Origin: Streptomyces gelaticus
Lineage (GTDB): Bacteria > Actinomycetota > Actinomycetes > Streptomycetales > Streptomycetaceae
Assembly (NCBI RefSeq): GCF_014649535.1
Contig: NZ_BMTF01000010.1
Coordinates: 18,311 to 82,310, forward strand
DNA: 64,000 nt
Direction of reading: 5' to 3'
The notes beneath the pieces are model-generated. The model was not told the DNA's origin. It worked only from the letters and a program-made list of their open reading frames with translations, and did no database searches. Position 1 is the first letter of the stretch. Each line of letters starts with the position of its first letter. Shown piece after piece: positions 16,374 through 25,383 of the stretch. The position numbers were made by a program, and so were the translations under genes.

Positions 16374-17528
16374 CTACTCCTCTCCCGGCAGGGGCACCGG
16401 CAGCTGCTCCACGGGAGTCAGAAGCTCTGTCAGGTGCCGGGCCGAGGCGTCCCAGGACCAGGACTCCCGGACCCATTCACGGCCCGCGGCGCCCATCGCC
16501 GCCCGGTCGGGGTCGAGAAGAATCCCGGTCAGCGCCTCGGCGACGGCGCCGGGGTCGGTGCCGTCCACGACCCGGCCGGTCCTGCCGTCGAGGACGGTGT
16601 CCGGAGCGCCGCCCGAGTCGCCGACGACCACCGGCAGACCGCTCGCCGCCGCCTCCAGGAACACGATCCCGAGCCCCTCCGCCTCCAGCCCCGCCCGCCG
16701 GGTGCGGCACGGCATCGCGAAGACGTCCGCCGCGGCGTAGTAGGGCGGTGTGTCGGCGTGCGAGACGCCGCCCGCGAAGCGGACCGCCCCCTCCGCGTGC
16801 CGCGCCGCCAGCTTGCGCAGCCGGGCCTCGTCGGGGCCCTTGCCGACCACGAGCAGCACGGCGTCGGGCACCTTGTCCCGGATCAGCGGCAGGGCCCGGA
16901 TGAGGGTGTCCTGGCCCTTGCGGGGGACGAGCCTGGCCACGCACAGGATGACCCGCTCGCCGTGCAGCCCGAGTTCGGTGCGCGGGTCGGGTCCGGCGCC
17001 GGCGCGGGGCCGGTACACCTCGGGGTCGACGCCGGGGACCAGCCGGCTCATGCGCGCCCGCGGGCCGAGCGCGGGCTCGATCCGGGCGCGGGTGTACTGG
17101 CCCAGGTAGGTGACCACGTCGACGCCGCCGCCTATCCGGCGCATGAGCCCGCGCACGCCGGGCGTTCTCGCCCACCAGATCTCGTGGCCGTGCGTGGTCG
17201 CCACGATGCGCCGGACGCCGCTGCGCCGCAGGGCCGGCGCCATCAGGGCCAGCGGTGCGGCGGCGCCGAACCAGACCCGGTCGCAGCCGTGGGCCCGCGC
17301 GATCTCGACGGCCCTGCGGGTCACCCGGCCGGTCGGCAGCAGCATGCGGCTCGGATCCCGTACGACGGGGAACGGCAGGCCCGCGTCGTAGGCGGTGTCA
17401 CCGGGCTCGTGCGAGGTGTAGACGACCACGTCGTCGTCGGGGACCCGGGTGGCCATCGCGTGCACAAAGGTCTCGATGCCGCCCTGGCGGGGCGGGAAGT
17501 CATTGGTGATGACAAGGGTGGAGCCCAT
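16374..17528 (-). CDS. pimB: GT4 glycosyltransferase, phosphatidylinositol-mannoside mannosyltransferase type
   Basis: A 384-residue GT-B enzyme. The N-terminal domain opens with VITNDFPPRQGGIETFVHAM, the acceptor-side glycine loop of PimB-like enzymes. HGHEIWW and VTYLGQYTR follow, then the donor domain with VPGVDPEVYRP, CVARLVPRKGQDTLI and the EX7E motif EGLGIVFLE ahead of ASGLPVVVGDSGGAPD. PimB adds the second mannose to phosphatidylinositol from GDP-mannose on the inner membrane face. The symbol follows the close match to actinobacterial PimB motifs. The start is ATG 17528; the longer frame is not needed. It is separated from the two-component genes by a 268-bp gap on the same strand. Confidence 0.8.
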   Translation of the reverse strand: MGSTLVITNDFPPRQGGIETFVHAMATRVPDDDVVVYTSHEPGDTAYDAGLPFPVVRDPSRMLLPTGRVTRRAVEIARAHGCDRVWFGAAAPLALMAPALRRSGVRRIVATTHGHEIWWARTPGVRGLMRRIGGGVDVVTYLGQYTRARIEPALGPRARMSRLVPGVDPEVYRPRAGAGPDPRTELGLHGERVILCVARLVPRKGQDTLIRALPLIRDKVPDAVLLVVGKGPDEARLRKLAARHAEGAVRFAGGVSHADTPPYYAAADVFAMPCRTRRAGLEAEGLGIVFLEAAASGLPVVVGDSGGAPDTVLDGRTGRVVDGTDPGAVAEALTGILLDPDRAAMGAAGREWVRESWSWDASARHLTELLTPVEQLPVPLPGEE

Positions 17529-17638
17529 GGACTTTTCGGTTCCTTCGGTTGGTCGGAATCGGCCGGACCGCCGGGAGAGGGCAGCCGGATGCCCGGTCGC
17601 GGGCACGGCGGCTCGCCGAGCGGTCCTGCGCCGTCCGG

Positions 17639-17672
17639 TCGGTGTGTCGGTTCTGTCGGTGTGTCGGTTCCG
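17639..17672. repeat. Two tandem 17-bp repeats
   Basis: TCGGTGTGTCGGTTCTG (17639-17655) is followed at once by the same unit with one change (17656-17672). It lies in the pimB upstream region, between pimB and the response-regulator gene. It is probably a replication-slippage product, though a regulator site cannot be excluded. Confidence 0.7.
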
Positions 17673-17796
17673 TACGTGCCGGAGCCGCGCCGCGCCCGCC
17701 GTTTCCGGTCGTGCGGGAGCCGAGGGCGGGTGCGAACGGGGTGTACGGGGCGTTACGTGGGTGCGGACGCGGTGTCGCGCGGGTGACGGGGCCGGA

Positions 17797-18468
17797 TCAG
17801 TAGCCGGTCGGGCGCACCAGGCCCGTCTCGTAGGCGTGGACCGCGGCCTGGGTGCGATCGCGCAGTCCTAGTTTGGACAGGATCCGGCCCACATGGGACT
17901 TGACGGTCTGCTCGGCGACCACCAGACATGCGGCGATCTCGGTGTTGGACAGGCCCTGCGCGATCAGGGCCAGCACCTCGGTCTCACGCTCCGTCAGTTC
18001 GCCGGTGCGGGCCTTCAGCTGGGCGCGCGGAGCGGCGCTCACCCGGGCGAACTCGGCGATCAGCCTCTTGGTGATGTTCGGCGCGAGCAGGGCCTCGCCC
18101 TTCGCCACCACCCGTACCGCATGGGCGAGTTCTTCGGCCGAGGCGTCCTTCAGGAGGAACCCGGACGCGCCCGCACGCAGCGCCTCGTAGACGTACTCGT
18201 CGAGATCGAAGGTGGTCAGGACGAGCACCCTGACGGTGGCGCCCTCTCCCTCGGTGACGGCGCGGGTCGCCTCGATGCCGCCGAGCCGGGGCATACGGAT
18301 GTCCATCAGGACGACGTCCGGGTCGAGTTCGGCCACCTTCTCCACGGCGTCCGCACCGTCCACCGCCTGGCCGACGACCTCGATGCCGGGTTCGGCGTTC
18401 AGCAGAACCGTGAAGCCCTGCCGGACCATCATCTGGTCGTCGGCGATCAGAACGCGGATAGCCGTCAT
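17797..18468 (-). CDS. NarL/LuxR-type response regulator (two-component system 1)
   Basis: A 223-residue response regulator. The receiver domain has the acidic pocket RVLIADDQ, the phosphoacceptor Asp in DPDVVLMDIRMP (about residue 55), the Thr in VLVLTTFD and the Lys in FLLKDA. A LuxR HTH follows after a linker: LTERETEVLALIAQGLSNTEIAACLVVAEQTVKSHVGRILSKLGLRDR in short blocks. Its ATG overlaps the stop of the kinase gene by 4 bp (ATGA, 18465-18468), so the pair is translationally coupled. The target genes are unknown. Confidence 0.92.
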   Translation of the reverse strand: MTAIRVLIADDQMMVRQGFTVLLNAEPGIEVVGQAVDGADAVEKVAELDPDVVLMDIRMPRLGGIEATRAVTEGEGATVRVLVLTTFDLDEYVYEALRAGASGFLLKDASAEELAHAVRVVAKGEALLAPNITKRLIAEFARVSAAPRAQLKARTGELTERETEVLALIAQGLSNTEIAACLVVAEQTVKSHVGRILSKLGLRDRTQAAVHAYETGLVRPTGY

Positions 18469-19799
18469 CGGATGTCCTCGGCAGGGTCGGCGGGAACGGC
18501 GGGGCCCGTCGGCTCCGCGAGGGGCGGTGCGGGCAGTATCGCAGTGACTTCGTACCCGCCGTCAGGAGTTGCTCCGGTGGCCAGTTCGCCTCCCAGCATC
18601 GCGGTGCGCTCACGCATGCCGAGCAGGCCGTGGCCGGGGCCCGGGGTGGGCGGGGCGGCCCGTTCCGGCGCGGTGTTGGTGATCCGCACGGTGACCCCGG
18701 ACTCATGGTGGCGGATCTCCACCCGCACCCGCGCGCCCGGCGCGTGCCGCATCGCGTTGCTGAGTGCCTCCTGCACGATGCGGAACGCCGACAACTCGAC
18801 GCCCGGCGACAGCGGACGCGGCTCCCCGGTGGTCTCGGCGGTGACCGTGAGTCCGGCGCCGCGCGCGTTGCCGATCAGCTCGTCCAGCCGTGCCAGGGTG
18901 GGCTGCGGGGCGTGCCGCGCGGCCTGCGGCAAGGGGTCCTCGGAGCGCAGTACGCCGAGCACCCGGCGCAGTTCGGTGAGCGCTTCGACCGCGTTCCTGC
19001 GGATGCCCTCGACGTTCTCCCTCAGCTCCTCGGACGGGTTCTCGACCAGGTGCGGGACGACCTGTGCCTGGATGGAGATGACCGACATGTGGTGGGCGAC
19101 CACGTCGTGCAGCTCGCGTGCGATGCGATTGCGCTCCTCCAGCAGGGTCCGTCTGGCGCGCTCCTCGGCGGTGAGCTCCTCCTGCTCGACCAGTCGGGTA
19201 CGGGCCACCGCGAGGCCGCGCAGCGCGATGCCCATCGCCACCGTGATCACGAGGACGCCGAGGGCGAGGCGGATGTCATTGGCGCTGCGCCAGGGGGTGC
19301 TCGCTCCACAGAGGAGCCCCGCCAGCACGGAGATCGTCAGGGTCTCGGCGGCGATCCGGGGGCGCAGCCGCAGCGCGAGCAGGAACAGCACCCCGGCCTG
19401 CATCGCGATCCCGGCCCCGCTCCAGGGGAACGCGCCGTCCCACGGGAACCGTGTCCCGAAGCCGACGTTCGCGGCGAACGGGGTGACCAGCACCATGACG
19501 AGCATCGACGCCCACCAGGCCTGGAGCGGGCGGTACAGGGCGACGACGATCGCCACCGACTGGACCCCGGCGAGCAGGATGCCGAGCTGGATGCCCATCC
19601 CGAAGTCGAAGGCGTACTGGTTGCTGCCCGTGATGAGCACCCCCACCGCGAACATCACCAGCGGCACCATGATCACCGGCCGCCACTCCAGCCAACGCGG
19701 CTTCCCCGAGAGCCCGTTCGGGTCGACCGCCATGGTCGCAAGATCCTCGCGCAGGGTACGGGGCAGTGCCCGCAGTACCCGCGCCGCACGCTTCACCAT
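18465..19799 (-). CDS. NarL-type sensor histidine kinase (two-component system 1)
   Basis: A 444-residue kinase with an N-terminal membrane block of five to six predicted segments (from WRPVIMVPLVMFAVGVLI to LALGVLVITVAMGIA). A HisKA_3 phosphoacceptor helix follows (RNRIARELHDVVAHHMS; the His after Leu-Glu/Arg is the site) and a HATPase domain (ALSNAMRHAPGA, GHGLLGMRERTAMLGG). There is no recognisable extracellular sensor, so it probably senses a membrane or intramembrane signal. Start ATG 19799 follows a GGGGGG tract closely; a GTG directly after it is equally possible. Confidence 0.88.
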   Translation of the reverse strand: MVKRAARVLRALPRTLREDLATMAVDPNGLSGKPRWLEWRPVIMVPLVMFAVGVLITGSNQYAFDFGMGIQLGILLAGVQSVAIVVALYRPLQAWWASMLVMVLVTPFAANVGFGTRFPWDGAFPWSGAGIAMQAGVLFLLALRLRPRIAAETLTISVLAGLLCGASTPWRSANDIRLALGVLVITVAMGIALRGLAVARTRLVEQEELTAEERARRTLLEERNRIARELHDVVAHHMSVISIQAQVVPHLVENPSEELRENVEGIRRNAVEALTELRRVLGVLRSEDPLPQAARHAPQPTLARLDELIGNARGAGLTVTAETTGEPRPLSPGVELSAFRIVQEALSNAMRHAPGARVRVEIRHHESGVTVRITNTAPERAAPPTPGPGHGLLGMRERTAMLGGELATGATPDGGYEVTAILPAPPLAEPTGPAVPADPAEDIR

Positions 19800-19824
19800 G
19801 TCCCCCCGGTTCACAGCTCGCACC

Positions 19825-20991
19825 TTAGACACGCCGTGCCGCCATCGATCCGGCGGGGCGCCCCTCGCGGACGAGCAGGTTCTTCGTTCGTGTCGGCCGC
19901 TGCTGTTCGTAACCGCGGAACGCAAGCCGGCAGAGCAGCAGCGCCACGGCGAACACCGGCAGCCAGACCGCCCGGGCGAGTACCCAGCCGGGTCCGTCGG
20001 GCAGGGTGTGCAGGCCCGGCAGCACTCCGCCCGCCCACAGGCCGGTCGCGGTGACCGCGATCATCGCGGTCTGGTGCCACAGGAACACCGTCATCGCGGA
20101 GAGGTTCACCGTCGCCACCGCTGCCCAGAGCACGGGACGCCGCAGCATCCGGCGCAGCGGGCCGAGCAGCAGCAGCGCCGCCCCGCACTGCGCGAGGCCG
20201 AACGTGACCACGGCGAGGGTCGGCGGGTCGAGATTGGAGATCTCCGTACCGGGCACTCCGACCATGCTCGCGGGATAGCCGGCCCACCGGATCAGTGCTG
20301 CGGTGGCGGCGGCTCCGCCGAGCAGCAGCGTCCAGCCGGTCCGGCGGCTGAGCAGCTCGCCCCGGGCCCAGGCCGCGCCCAGGCAGTACGGCACCAGCCA
20401 GCCGGCCGCCACGTTGACCGAGGCGAAGCCGCCGGGCGCGTCCAGGCCGAAACGGTAGAGGTCGACGACCAGTACGACGGCGAACGGCCACAGCGGATGC
20501 AGCCTCGCCACCAGTGGGGTCGCCGCTGTCAGCGCCACGAAGACCGCGATGAACCAGAGCGGGGACCACACCAGCTTGCACAGTGCGCGCACGGTGCCCT
20601 GGTCCACCCCGGCGGCAAGCATCACGCCCGCCGCCACGGACCACACGACCGGCACCACGGCCATCGGACGCAGCAGCCGGCTCATCCGCGCACGCAACCA
20701 CTGTCCGTAGCTCTCGCCCCGGGCGCGGGCGGCGGCCTGACTTCTCGCACCAACCAGCCCGCCGACCAGGAAGAAGACCGCGAGGGTCTGGAACAGCCAG
20801 GAGACCGGGGTGAGTTCGGGCAAGTACCGGAGCGGGCTCGCCCCGTGCAGGGTGCCGCTGTCGACGACCAGCGCGGTCACCAGCCAGTGGCCGAGAACGA
20901 CGCCGAGGATGGCGAGAGCGCGCAGTGCGTCGACGGCACGGTCACGGTCGGCGGGGGTGGCGGATTCGATCCGCCGGGCGTAGTCACGCAT
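19825..20991 (-). CDS. Membrane acyltransferase (acyltransferase 3 family)
   Basis: A 388-residue integral membrane protein with about ten hydrophobic segments. The N-terminal RDRAVDALRALAILGVVLGHW carries the conserved His of acyltransferase-3 enzymes, and later WFIAVFVALTAATPL and MTVFLWHQTAMIAV fit the family. These proteins acylate cell-surface sugars, polyketides or peptides. It overlaps the upstream secreted-hydrolase gene by 8 bp (20984-20991), so the two are one operon and may act on the same surface substrate. It is followed after 25 bp by the two-component kinase start, so co-transcription with system 1 is possible. Confidence 0.83.
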   Translation of the reverse strand: MRDYARRIESATPADRDRAVDALRALAILGVVLGHWLVTALVVDSGTLHGASPLRYLPELTPVSWLFQTLAVFFLVGGLVGARSQAAARARGESYGQWLRARMSRLLRPMAVVPVVWSVAAGVMLAAGVDQGTVRALCKLVWSPLWFIAVFVALTAATPLVARLHPLWPFAVVLVVDLYRFGLDAPGGFASVNVAAGWLVPYCLGAAWARGELLSRRTGWTLLLGGAAATAALIRWAGYPASMVGVPGTEISNLDPPTLAVVTFGLAQCGAALLLLGPLRRMLRRPVLWAAVATVNLSAMTVFLWHQTAMIAVTATGLWAGGVLPGLHTLPDGPGWVLARAVWLPVFAVALLLCRLAFRGYEQQRPTRTKNLLVREGRPAGSMAARRV

Positions 20992-21961
20992 GGCGCTCTC
21001 CCGGGGTCTTGGCGGATCCGGCCGTGCCGGCCACGATCCGGGCGATGCTCCTCAGCGATTCGGAGCCGGTCTTCAGGTAGTCGCTGTGGCCGCCGGAGCC
21101 CGCCGCGAAGATCTCGGCACCGAACCCGGGCGAGACCGGGTCCGTTCCGAACCCGACGGTCACGAAGGGCAGTCGGAGCTCGGCGTGCGGTACGTCCGCG
21201 ATCCAGTCGTGGCTGGCGCGGCCGGCCCAGACGGTGGCCGGGGTGTGCAGGGCGGCGACGTCGGGGTAGCCGGTCCCCGGGCTGCCGTACAGCACGATGT
21301 CGTCGACCCGCAGTCCGTGCGCGGCCCGTGCGCAGACGACGGAGCCGTAGGAGTGGCAGAGGAGAGTGGTGCGGGCCGCGGGTCTCAGTCGCTTCAACTC
21401 CCCTGAGAATCGAACCAGTTCTTGTGCGGCCTCGGTGGCCCGCCCCGAGGTGAGCGAGGCCGGGCTCGCTGTCGCGGGTGTCCGGTATCCGAGCCAGGCG
21501 ACCACCGCCGACCCCGCCCCCAGCTCCTTGCGCAGGGCGAGAGCGCCGTTGCGCAGGCGCCAGTAGTGGTCGATGTCGATGCCCGCGCCGGGGATCAGTA
21601 CGGCGATCCGTTCCGCACGGGACAGATCACCGACGACCTCGACGCCACGGCCGCCGTCGCGGCCGTCGAAGGAGAGGAAGCTGCGGGCCGGACCGGCCAT
21701 CGTGTGCAGCGCGGCAGCCCGCCCGCGGTCGCCGTGGCGGGCCGCCGTCCGCTCGGCCGCGCCGATGTCGGCGCGTGTCGCGGCGTACCGCTCGGCGAGG
21801 TCCTCGGGAGCGGCGGTGCGCAGCGGGCCCCGGACGGCCGGAGCGGGCGCGGGAACGGCCGCGGGGCCCGCCGCGCCCGAGACCGGCACGGCCACCGAGG
21901 CGGCCACCAGCGCGGCGAGCAGGCCGCGACGCAGGCGGGATATGCGCGGATGGGACGACAT
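20984..21961 (-). CDS. Secreted alpha/beta hydrolase (DUF1023-type)
   Basis: A 325-residue protein with a signal peptide (RRGLLAALVAASVAVPVSGAAG) and an alpha/beta hydrolase core of the DUF1023 type. It has AVLIPGAGIDIDHYWRLRNG, VVAWLGYRTPAT, the nucleophile elbow LLCHSYGSVVCA, YGSPGTGYPD and a C-terminal SGGHSDYL with the catalytic His. These proteins act outside the cell on unknown esters or amides. It overlaps the acyltransferase gene, so one enzyme may add and the other remove acyl groups. The operon promoter should lie in the 229-bp gap before the Lrp gene. Confidence 0.82.
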   Translation of the reverse strand: MSSHPRISRLRRGLLAALVAASVAVPVSGAAGPAAVPAPAPAVRGPLRTAAPEDLAERYAATRADIGAAERTAARHGDRGRAAALHTMAGPARSFLSFDGRDGGRGVEVVGDLSRAERIAVLIPGAGIDIDHYWRLRNGALALRKELGAGSAVVAWLGYRTPATASPASLTSGRATEAAQELVRFSGELKRLRPAARTTLLCHSYGSVVCARAAHGLRVDDIVLYGSPGTGYPDVAALHTPATVWAGRASHDWIADVPHAELRLPFVTVGFGTDPVSPGFGAEIFAAGSGGHSDYLKTGSESLRSIARIVAGTAGSAKTPGERHA

Positions 21962-22190
21962 GGCGGGGTTGTTCCTTCCGTACCTGATGGCTTCGGTGCT
22001 CGGGTACAGAAGCTAGGGAAGGGATCCCGTAGTCGGCGTCCCACCGGGGTGTGAACCCATTTCGTAGCTCTCGAGGACTACGGGTATGACATCCGGTCAG
22101 GGGCGGGCCGGCTCGCTCCGGTCCGGCTTCCGCTGTGCCGTTGGTACAGTCGCAGCCCGGATCGCCGTACCAGGAAGAGGCCAGCGGACC

Positions 22191-22679
22191 ATGGCGGTGG
22201 ACGCCCTCGACACCCGTATCCTCCGGCTGCTCATCGAGCAGCCGCGTACCAGCGTCCGTGAGTACGCGCGCATCCTCTCCATCGCCCGGGGCACCCTCCA
22301 GGCCCGGATCGACCGGCTGGAACGGGACGGTGTGATCACCGCGACCGGGCCGGTGCTGTCCCCCGCGGCACTGGGCCACCCGGTGCTGGCCTTCGTCCAT
22401 CTGGAGGTCACCCAGGGGCATCTCGACGAGGTCGGCGAGGCACTCGCCGAGGTGCCGGAGATCGTCGAGGCCTTCTCGACCACGGGCGGCGGTGATCTGC
22501 TGGCGCGGGTGGTGGCCCGCGACAACGGGCACCTGGAGGATGTGATCCAGCAGCTGATCCAACTGCCCGGAGTGGTCAGGACACGCACCGAGGTGGCGCT
22601 GCGGGAACGGGTGCCGCACCGGCTGCTGCCGCTGGTCGAATCGGTGGGCCGTGCGACGGGAGCGGGCAGCCGGAAGTGA
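22191..22679 (+). CDS. Lrp/AsnC-family transcriptional regulator
   Basis: A 162-residue feast/famine regulator. The N-terminal HTH runs DALDTRILRLLIEQPRTSVREYARILSIARGTLQARIDRLERDGVI in short blocks. A RAM/Lrp ligand-binding domain follows with FVHLEVTQGHLDEV, VEAFSTTGGGDLLARV and LPGVVRTRTEVALRE. Such proteins bind amino acids and form octamers around DNA. Start ATG 22191 has AGAGG upstream and opens MAVDALDTRI. The following carboxyltransferase remnant may once have been its target or partner. Confidence 0.88.
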   Translation: MAVDALDTRILRLLIEQPRTSVREYARILSIARGTLQARIDRLERDGVITATGPVLSPAALGHPVLAFVHLEVTQGHLDEVGEALAEVPEIVEAFSTTGGGDLLARVVARDNGHLEDVIQQLIQLPGVVRTRTEVALRERVPHRLLPLVESVGRATGAGSRK

Positions 22680-22687
22680 TCTCCGGC

Positions 22688-22949
22688 TCGGCGTGCTCGG
22701 CGCGGCTCGGCCACCGCAAGGAGCTGGCGGCGATCGCGGCCCCCCGGTAAGCGCGAGCCGGTCTTCCAGGAGCGGGTGGCCGAGCTGTACGAGCACGGCC
22801 AGGCGGTCAACGCCGCGGTGGCGCCGAAGATCGACGCGGTGATCGCCCTGGCGGACTCGCGCGCCCGGATCCTCTCGGAGCCGGCCGACCGGGAAGCGGA
22901 CGGTACCGCGCCGCCCGGCGGTCATCGTCCGTCCGTCGGCACCCGGTGA
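22688..22949 (+). pseudogene. Acyl-CoA carboxyltransferase subunit, C-terminal remnant
   Basis: Two adjacent frames together read as the end of a biotin-dependent carboxyltransferase. HRKELAAIAAPR appears in one frame, which then stops (22748-22750). The other frame continues as EPVFQERVAELYEHGQAVNAA and IDAVIALADSRARIL, the conserved end that contains the AVNAA and IDPADSR-like motif. A frameshift in a run of six Cs near 22740 and loss of the 5' part make it inactive. It lies directly after the Lrp gene. Confidence 0.55.
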
Positions 22950-23123
22950 GAAGGAAGCGGCCGCACGGAAAGCACACGGTTTCGGGCACCCGACGGAGCC
23001 CGGAGCCGCGAGGTCCGGCGGCCCGATATCCTGATCTTGCCGCGCGCCCCCCACCTCGCCCCGGTCCTTCGGGTCGCTGCCCGTGGCAGCAGAAGCGGCC
23101 CACAATTCGAGATTGGTGCACAG

Positions 23124-24443
23124 GTGCTGGTAGCTGGTCGGTACCGGTTGATATCCCCTATCGGCCGCGGCGGCATGGGCGAGGTGTGGCGTGCCTCGGA
23201 CGAAGTGCTCGGCAGAGCGGTCGCCGTGAAGCTGCTGCTCGGTGACCACGCGGACGAGTCGGCCACCGCCCGGTTCCGGCTGGAGGCGCAGACCGCGGCC
23301 CGCCTGAGCCATCCTCATCTGGTGGCCGTGTTCGACTTCGGGGCCTGGGAGGACCGCTTCTACCTCGTGATGGAGCTGGTCGAGGGCAGGAGCCTGGGCG
23401 ATCTCCTCGCGGCCCAGGAGCGGCTCGACGCCGGGCAGGTCGCCCGGATCGCCGGACAGGCCGCCGCGGGGCTCGCCGCCGCCCACCGCCAGGGCATCGT
23501 GCACCGTGACATCAAGCCCGGGAACCTGATGCTGGACGCCGACGGGTCAGTCAAGATCGGCGACTTCGGCATCGCGCAGTTCGTCGACGACCCGTCCGCC
23601 GCGCTCACCACCACCGGACAGATCGTCGGCACCAGCCTCTATCTCGCCCCGGAGCGCGCCCTGGGCCGTACCGCGAGCGCGGCCTCCGACATGTACTCCC
23701 TCGGCTGCGTCATCTACCAACTTCTCCTGGGAGAGCCGCCGTTCCGCTCGGACACGGCGACCGCCACGCTCTATCAGCATGTCGACACGGCGCCTGTGCC
23801 GCTCAGACAGCGCGGGGTCGACGTGTCCCCGGCCTTCGACTCCTATCTGCTGGGGCTGCTCGCGAAACAGCCCGAGGACCGGCCCGGCGCCCATCAGGTC
23901 GCCGAGTGGTTCCAGAGCGATGCCTGGCGCGGTCAGGCGGAGCCCCTGCCCCTCTACGCCCCGGCGCCGCCCCCGGCGACCGGCGTTCCGCGGACTCCCG
24001 CACCCGCTCCGGCGGGAACGGGCGTGCCGCGCTCCCCGGCAGCCGCTGCCGCGTACGGCGCCGCCCCGGCGCCCGGCTCCGCCGGGCAGACAGGCGTGAC
24101 GACGTACCGGCTGTCGCAGTCCGGTGGCCGCAGACGTCGCCCGACGGACCGGTCCGCCCCCGCCCGGCGGCGTACCGGGGCCCGGGAGGCGATCAGGCGC
24201 CGGCCCAGGGTGGCCAGCGCCATAGCCGGTACGGTCGCCTTCATCGCGGCCGTGTACGTGGGGATGGCCCTGTTCTCCCCGGACTCCGGCCCGTCCGACA
24301 CTCCGGACTCCAACCCGTCCGCGTCCACCGGACCGGAGTCGACCGCCCCCTCGTCCGCGCCGGAGCAGCGCGAGCAGCCGGGGGCACAGCAGGAGCAGCC
24401 AGCACAGCAGGCGCAGGACGAGGAGGGCGACGAGGAGGACTGA
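23124..24443 (+). CDS. Membrane-anchored Ser/Thr protein kinase (Pkn type)
   Basis: A 439-residue eukaryotic-like kinase. It has the glycine loop IGRGGMGEVW, the ATP Lys in AVAVKLLL, the catalytic loop HRDIKPGNLML, the DFG magnesium motif (IGDFGIAQ), the P+1 loop GTSLYLAPERA, and SDMYSLGCVIYQLL. After the kinase domain come a Pro/Ala-rich juxtamembrane stretch, one transmembrane segment (SAIAGTVAFIAAVYVGMALF) and a short extracytoplasmic tail rich in Ser, Pro, Gln and Glu. There is no PASTA or other sensor domain. The GTG at 23124 opens VLVAGRYRLISPIG, the family start; no strong ribosome site is seen. Confidence 0.88.
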   Translation: MLVAGRYRLISPIGRGGMGEVWRASDEVLGRAVAVKLLLGDHADESATARFRLEAQTAARLSHPHLVAVFDFGAWEDRFYLVMELVEGRSLGDLLAAQERLDAGQVARIAGQAAAGLAAAHRQGIVHRDIKPGNLMLDADGSVKIGDFGIAQFVDDPSAALTTTGQIVGTSLYLAPERALGRTASAASDMYSLGCVIYQLLLGEPPFRSDTATATLYQHVDTAPVPLRQRGVDVSPAFDSYLLGLLAKQPEDRPGAHQVAEWFQSDAWRGQAEPLPLYAPAPPPATGVPRTPAPAPAGTGVPRSPAAAAAYGAAPAPGSAGQTGVTTYRLSQSGGRRRRPTDRSAPARRRTGAREAIRRRPRVASAIAGTVAFIAAVYVGMALFSPDSGPSDTPDSNPSASTGPESTAPSSAPEQREQPGAQQEQPAQQAQDEEGDEED

Positions 24444-24448
24444 CTCCG

Positions 24449-24706
24449 TCAGCCGGCCTTCGGCCGATCGGCGGCGGGCAGACCCCGGCCCGGCAGCGAC
24501 AGCTCCTCCCGCGTGAGCCGGAGCGCACCGGGACCGAGGTGACGGATGGGCCCCTTCTCGCGCAGCTCGGCCGGCGCGCCGAAGTGCTCGGCGATCGGGC
24601 CGGGCCCGTAGGTGCGCAGGTTCGTGCCAGCGGTCACGGCCCAGCTGACGGAGGTTCTCCTCGACCTGCCCCCCGCAGCCGTTCGGGCCGGGACCAGGGC
24701 AGCCAC
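24449..24706 (-). CDS. Short ORF, probably the end of a decayed gene
   Basis: The last 58 codons have strongly actinobacterial third positions and read like coding sequence (YGPGPIAEHFGAPAELREKG, then HLGPGALRLTREELSLPG). The first 25 do not, and no ribosome site is visible. I do not recognise the family. It is converging on the kinase gene with only 5 bp between the stops. A remnant of a longer gene is the most likely reading. Confidence 0.35.
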   Translation of the reverse strand: MAALVPARTAAGGRSRRTSVSWAVTAGTNLRTYGPGPIAEHFGAPAELREKGPIRHLGPGALRLTREELSLPGRGLPAADRPKAG

Positions 24707-24819
24707 TCACCGGACGCGTCCCGGCCTGCGTCAAGCAACCGTCAGGACGCTCCGCCGCGACGTCAGCTCTTCATCAACGGGCGCCGACGGGACGACCGGG
24801 CGCACCTAGTGTCGCTGCC

Positions 24820-25383
24820 ATGCGACGCCACATCATCCGGAGCATCCCCGGCCACCACATCGGCCTGCGCCCGCCTCCCCCCGGCACGGCCGCCCACGAC
24901 CAGGGCTGGGCCACCGACCTGCGGTTCGCGATCCACTGCTCCGTGGCGCTCCTCGGGCTGCTGCTGACCGTCGACACGGCGGCCGGCCGTCTGGGCTGGC
25001 CTCGATTCCTGCTCTGGACCGGGCTGGCCGCCCTGCTGTGTGCCGTCCTCGTGCCGCCACGGGTCCGCGCCGGCGCCGGATGGCTCTCCTCACGCGGCCT
25101 GTTGCGCGAGCGGACCGTGCGCACCGACCGGCTCGTCTCGGTGCGCTGGTCGGACGGTGTGGCCCAGCGCATGGTGCTCCGTGACACCGACGGCCGACGG
25201 GTCGAGGTCGACCCGTCGGTCTTCCTCGCGAATCCGGCGCTGTGGCACCGGCTGGACGAGGACGCCCGCGGCTGCGTGGAGCGCGGGACGCTGCGGTGCG
25301 GAGTGACGGCACTGCGACAGCTGGCCGACCGCATCGACCGCAGGCACGCGCGCACGGTGTTCACGATCTCCGGACTGGAGTGA
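24820..25383 (+). CDS. Hypothetical membrane protein, 187 residues
   Basis: A small protein with two close hydrophobic segments (FAIHCSVALLGLLLTV and FLLWTGLAALLCAVLVPP). A basic soluble half follows that resembles a bacterial PH-like fold in its pattern (GLLRERTVRTDRLVSVRW, RMVLRDTDGRRVEVDPSVFLANPALW). Function is unknown. It has no ribosome site; TAGTGT (24807-24812) ends 7 bp before ATG 24820, so a leaderless start is likely. Proteins of this layout occur widely in Streptomyces, but I cannot name the family. Confidence 0.7.
   Translation: MRRHIIRSIPGHHIGLRPPPPGTAAHDQGWATDLRFAIHCSVALLGLLLTVDTAAGRLGWPRFLLWTGLAALLCAVLVPPRVRAGAGWLSSRGLLRERTVRTDRLVSVRWSDGVAQRMVLRDTDGRRVEVDPSVFLANPALWHRLDEDARGCVERGTLRCGVTALRQLADRIDRRHARTVFTISGLE

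Noticed and set aside
17639..17672. Tandem repeat as a CRISPR or regulatory array
   Set aside because: Only two adjacent units without spacers; slippage is the simpler explanation.
17893..21453. A 1186-codon plus-strand open frame
   Set aside because: Antisense shadow of two-component system 1, the acyltransferase and the secreted hydrolase, all of which have clear motifs on the minus strand.
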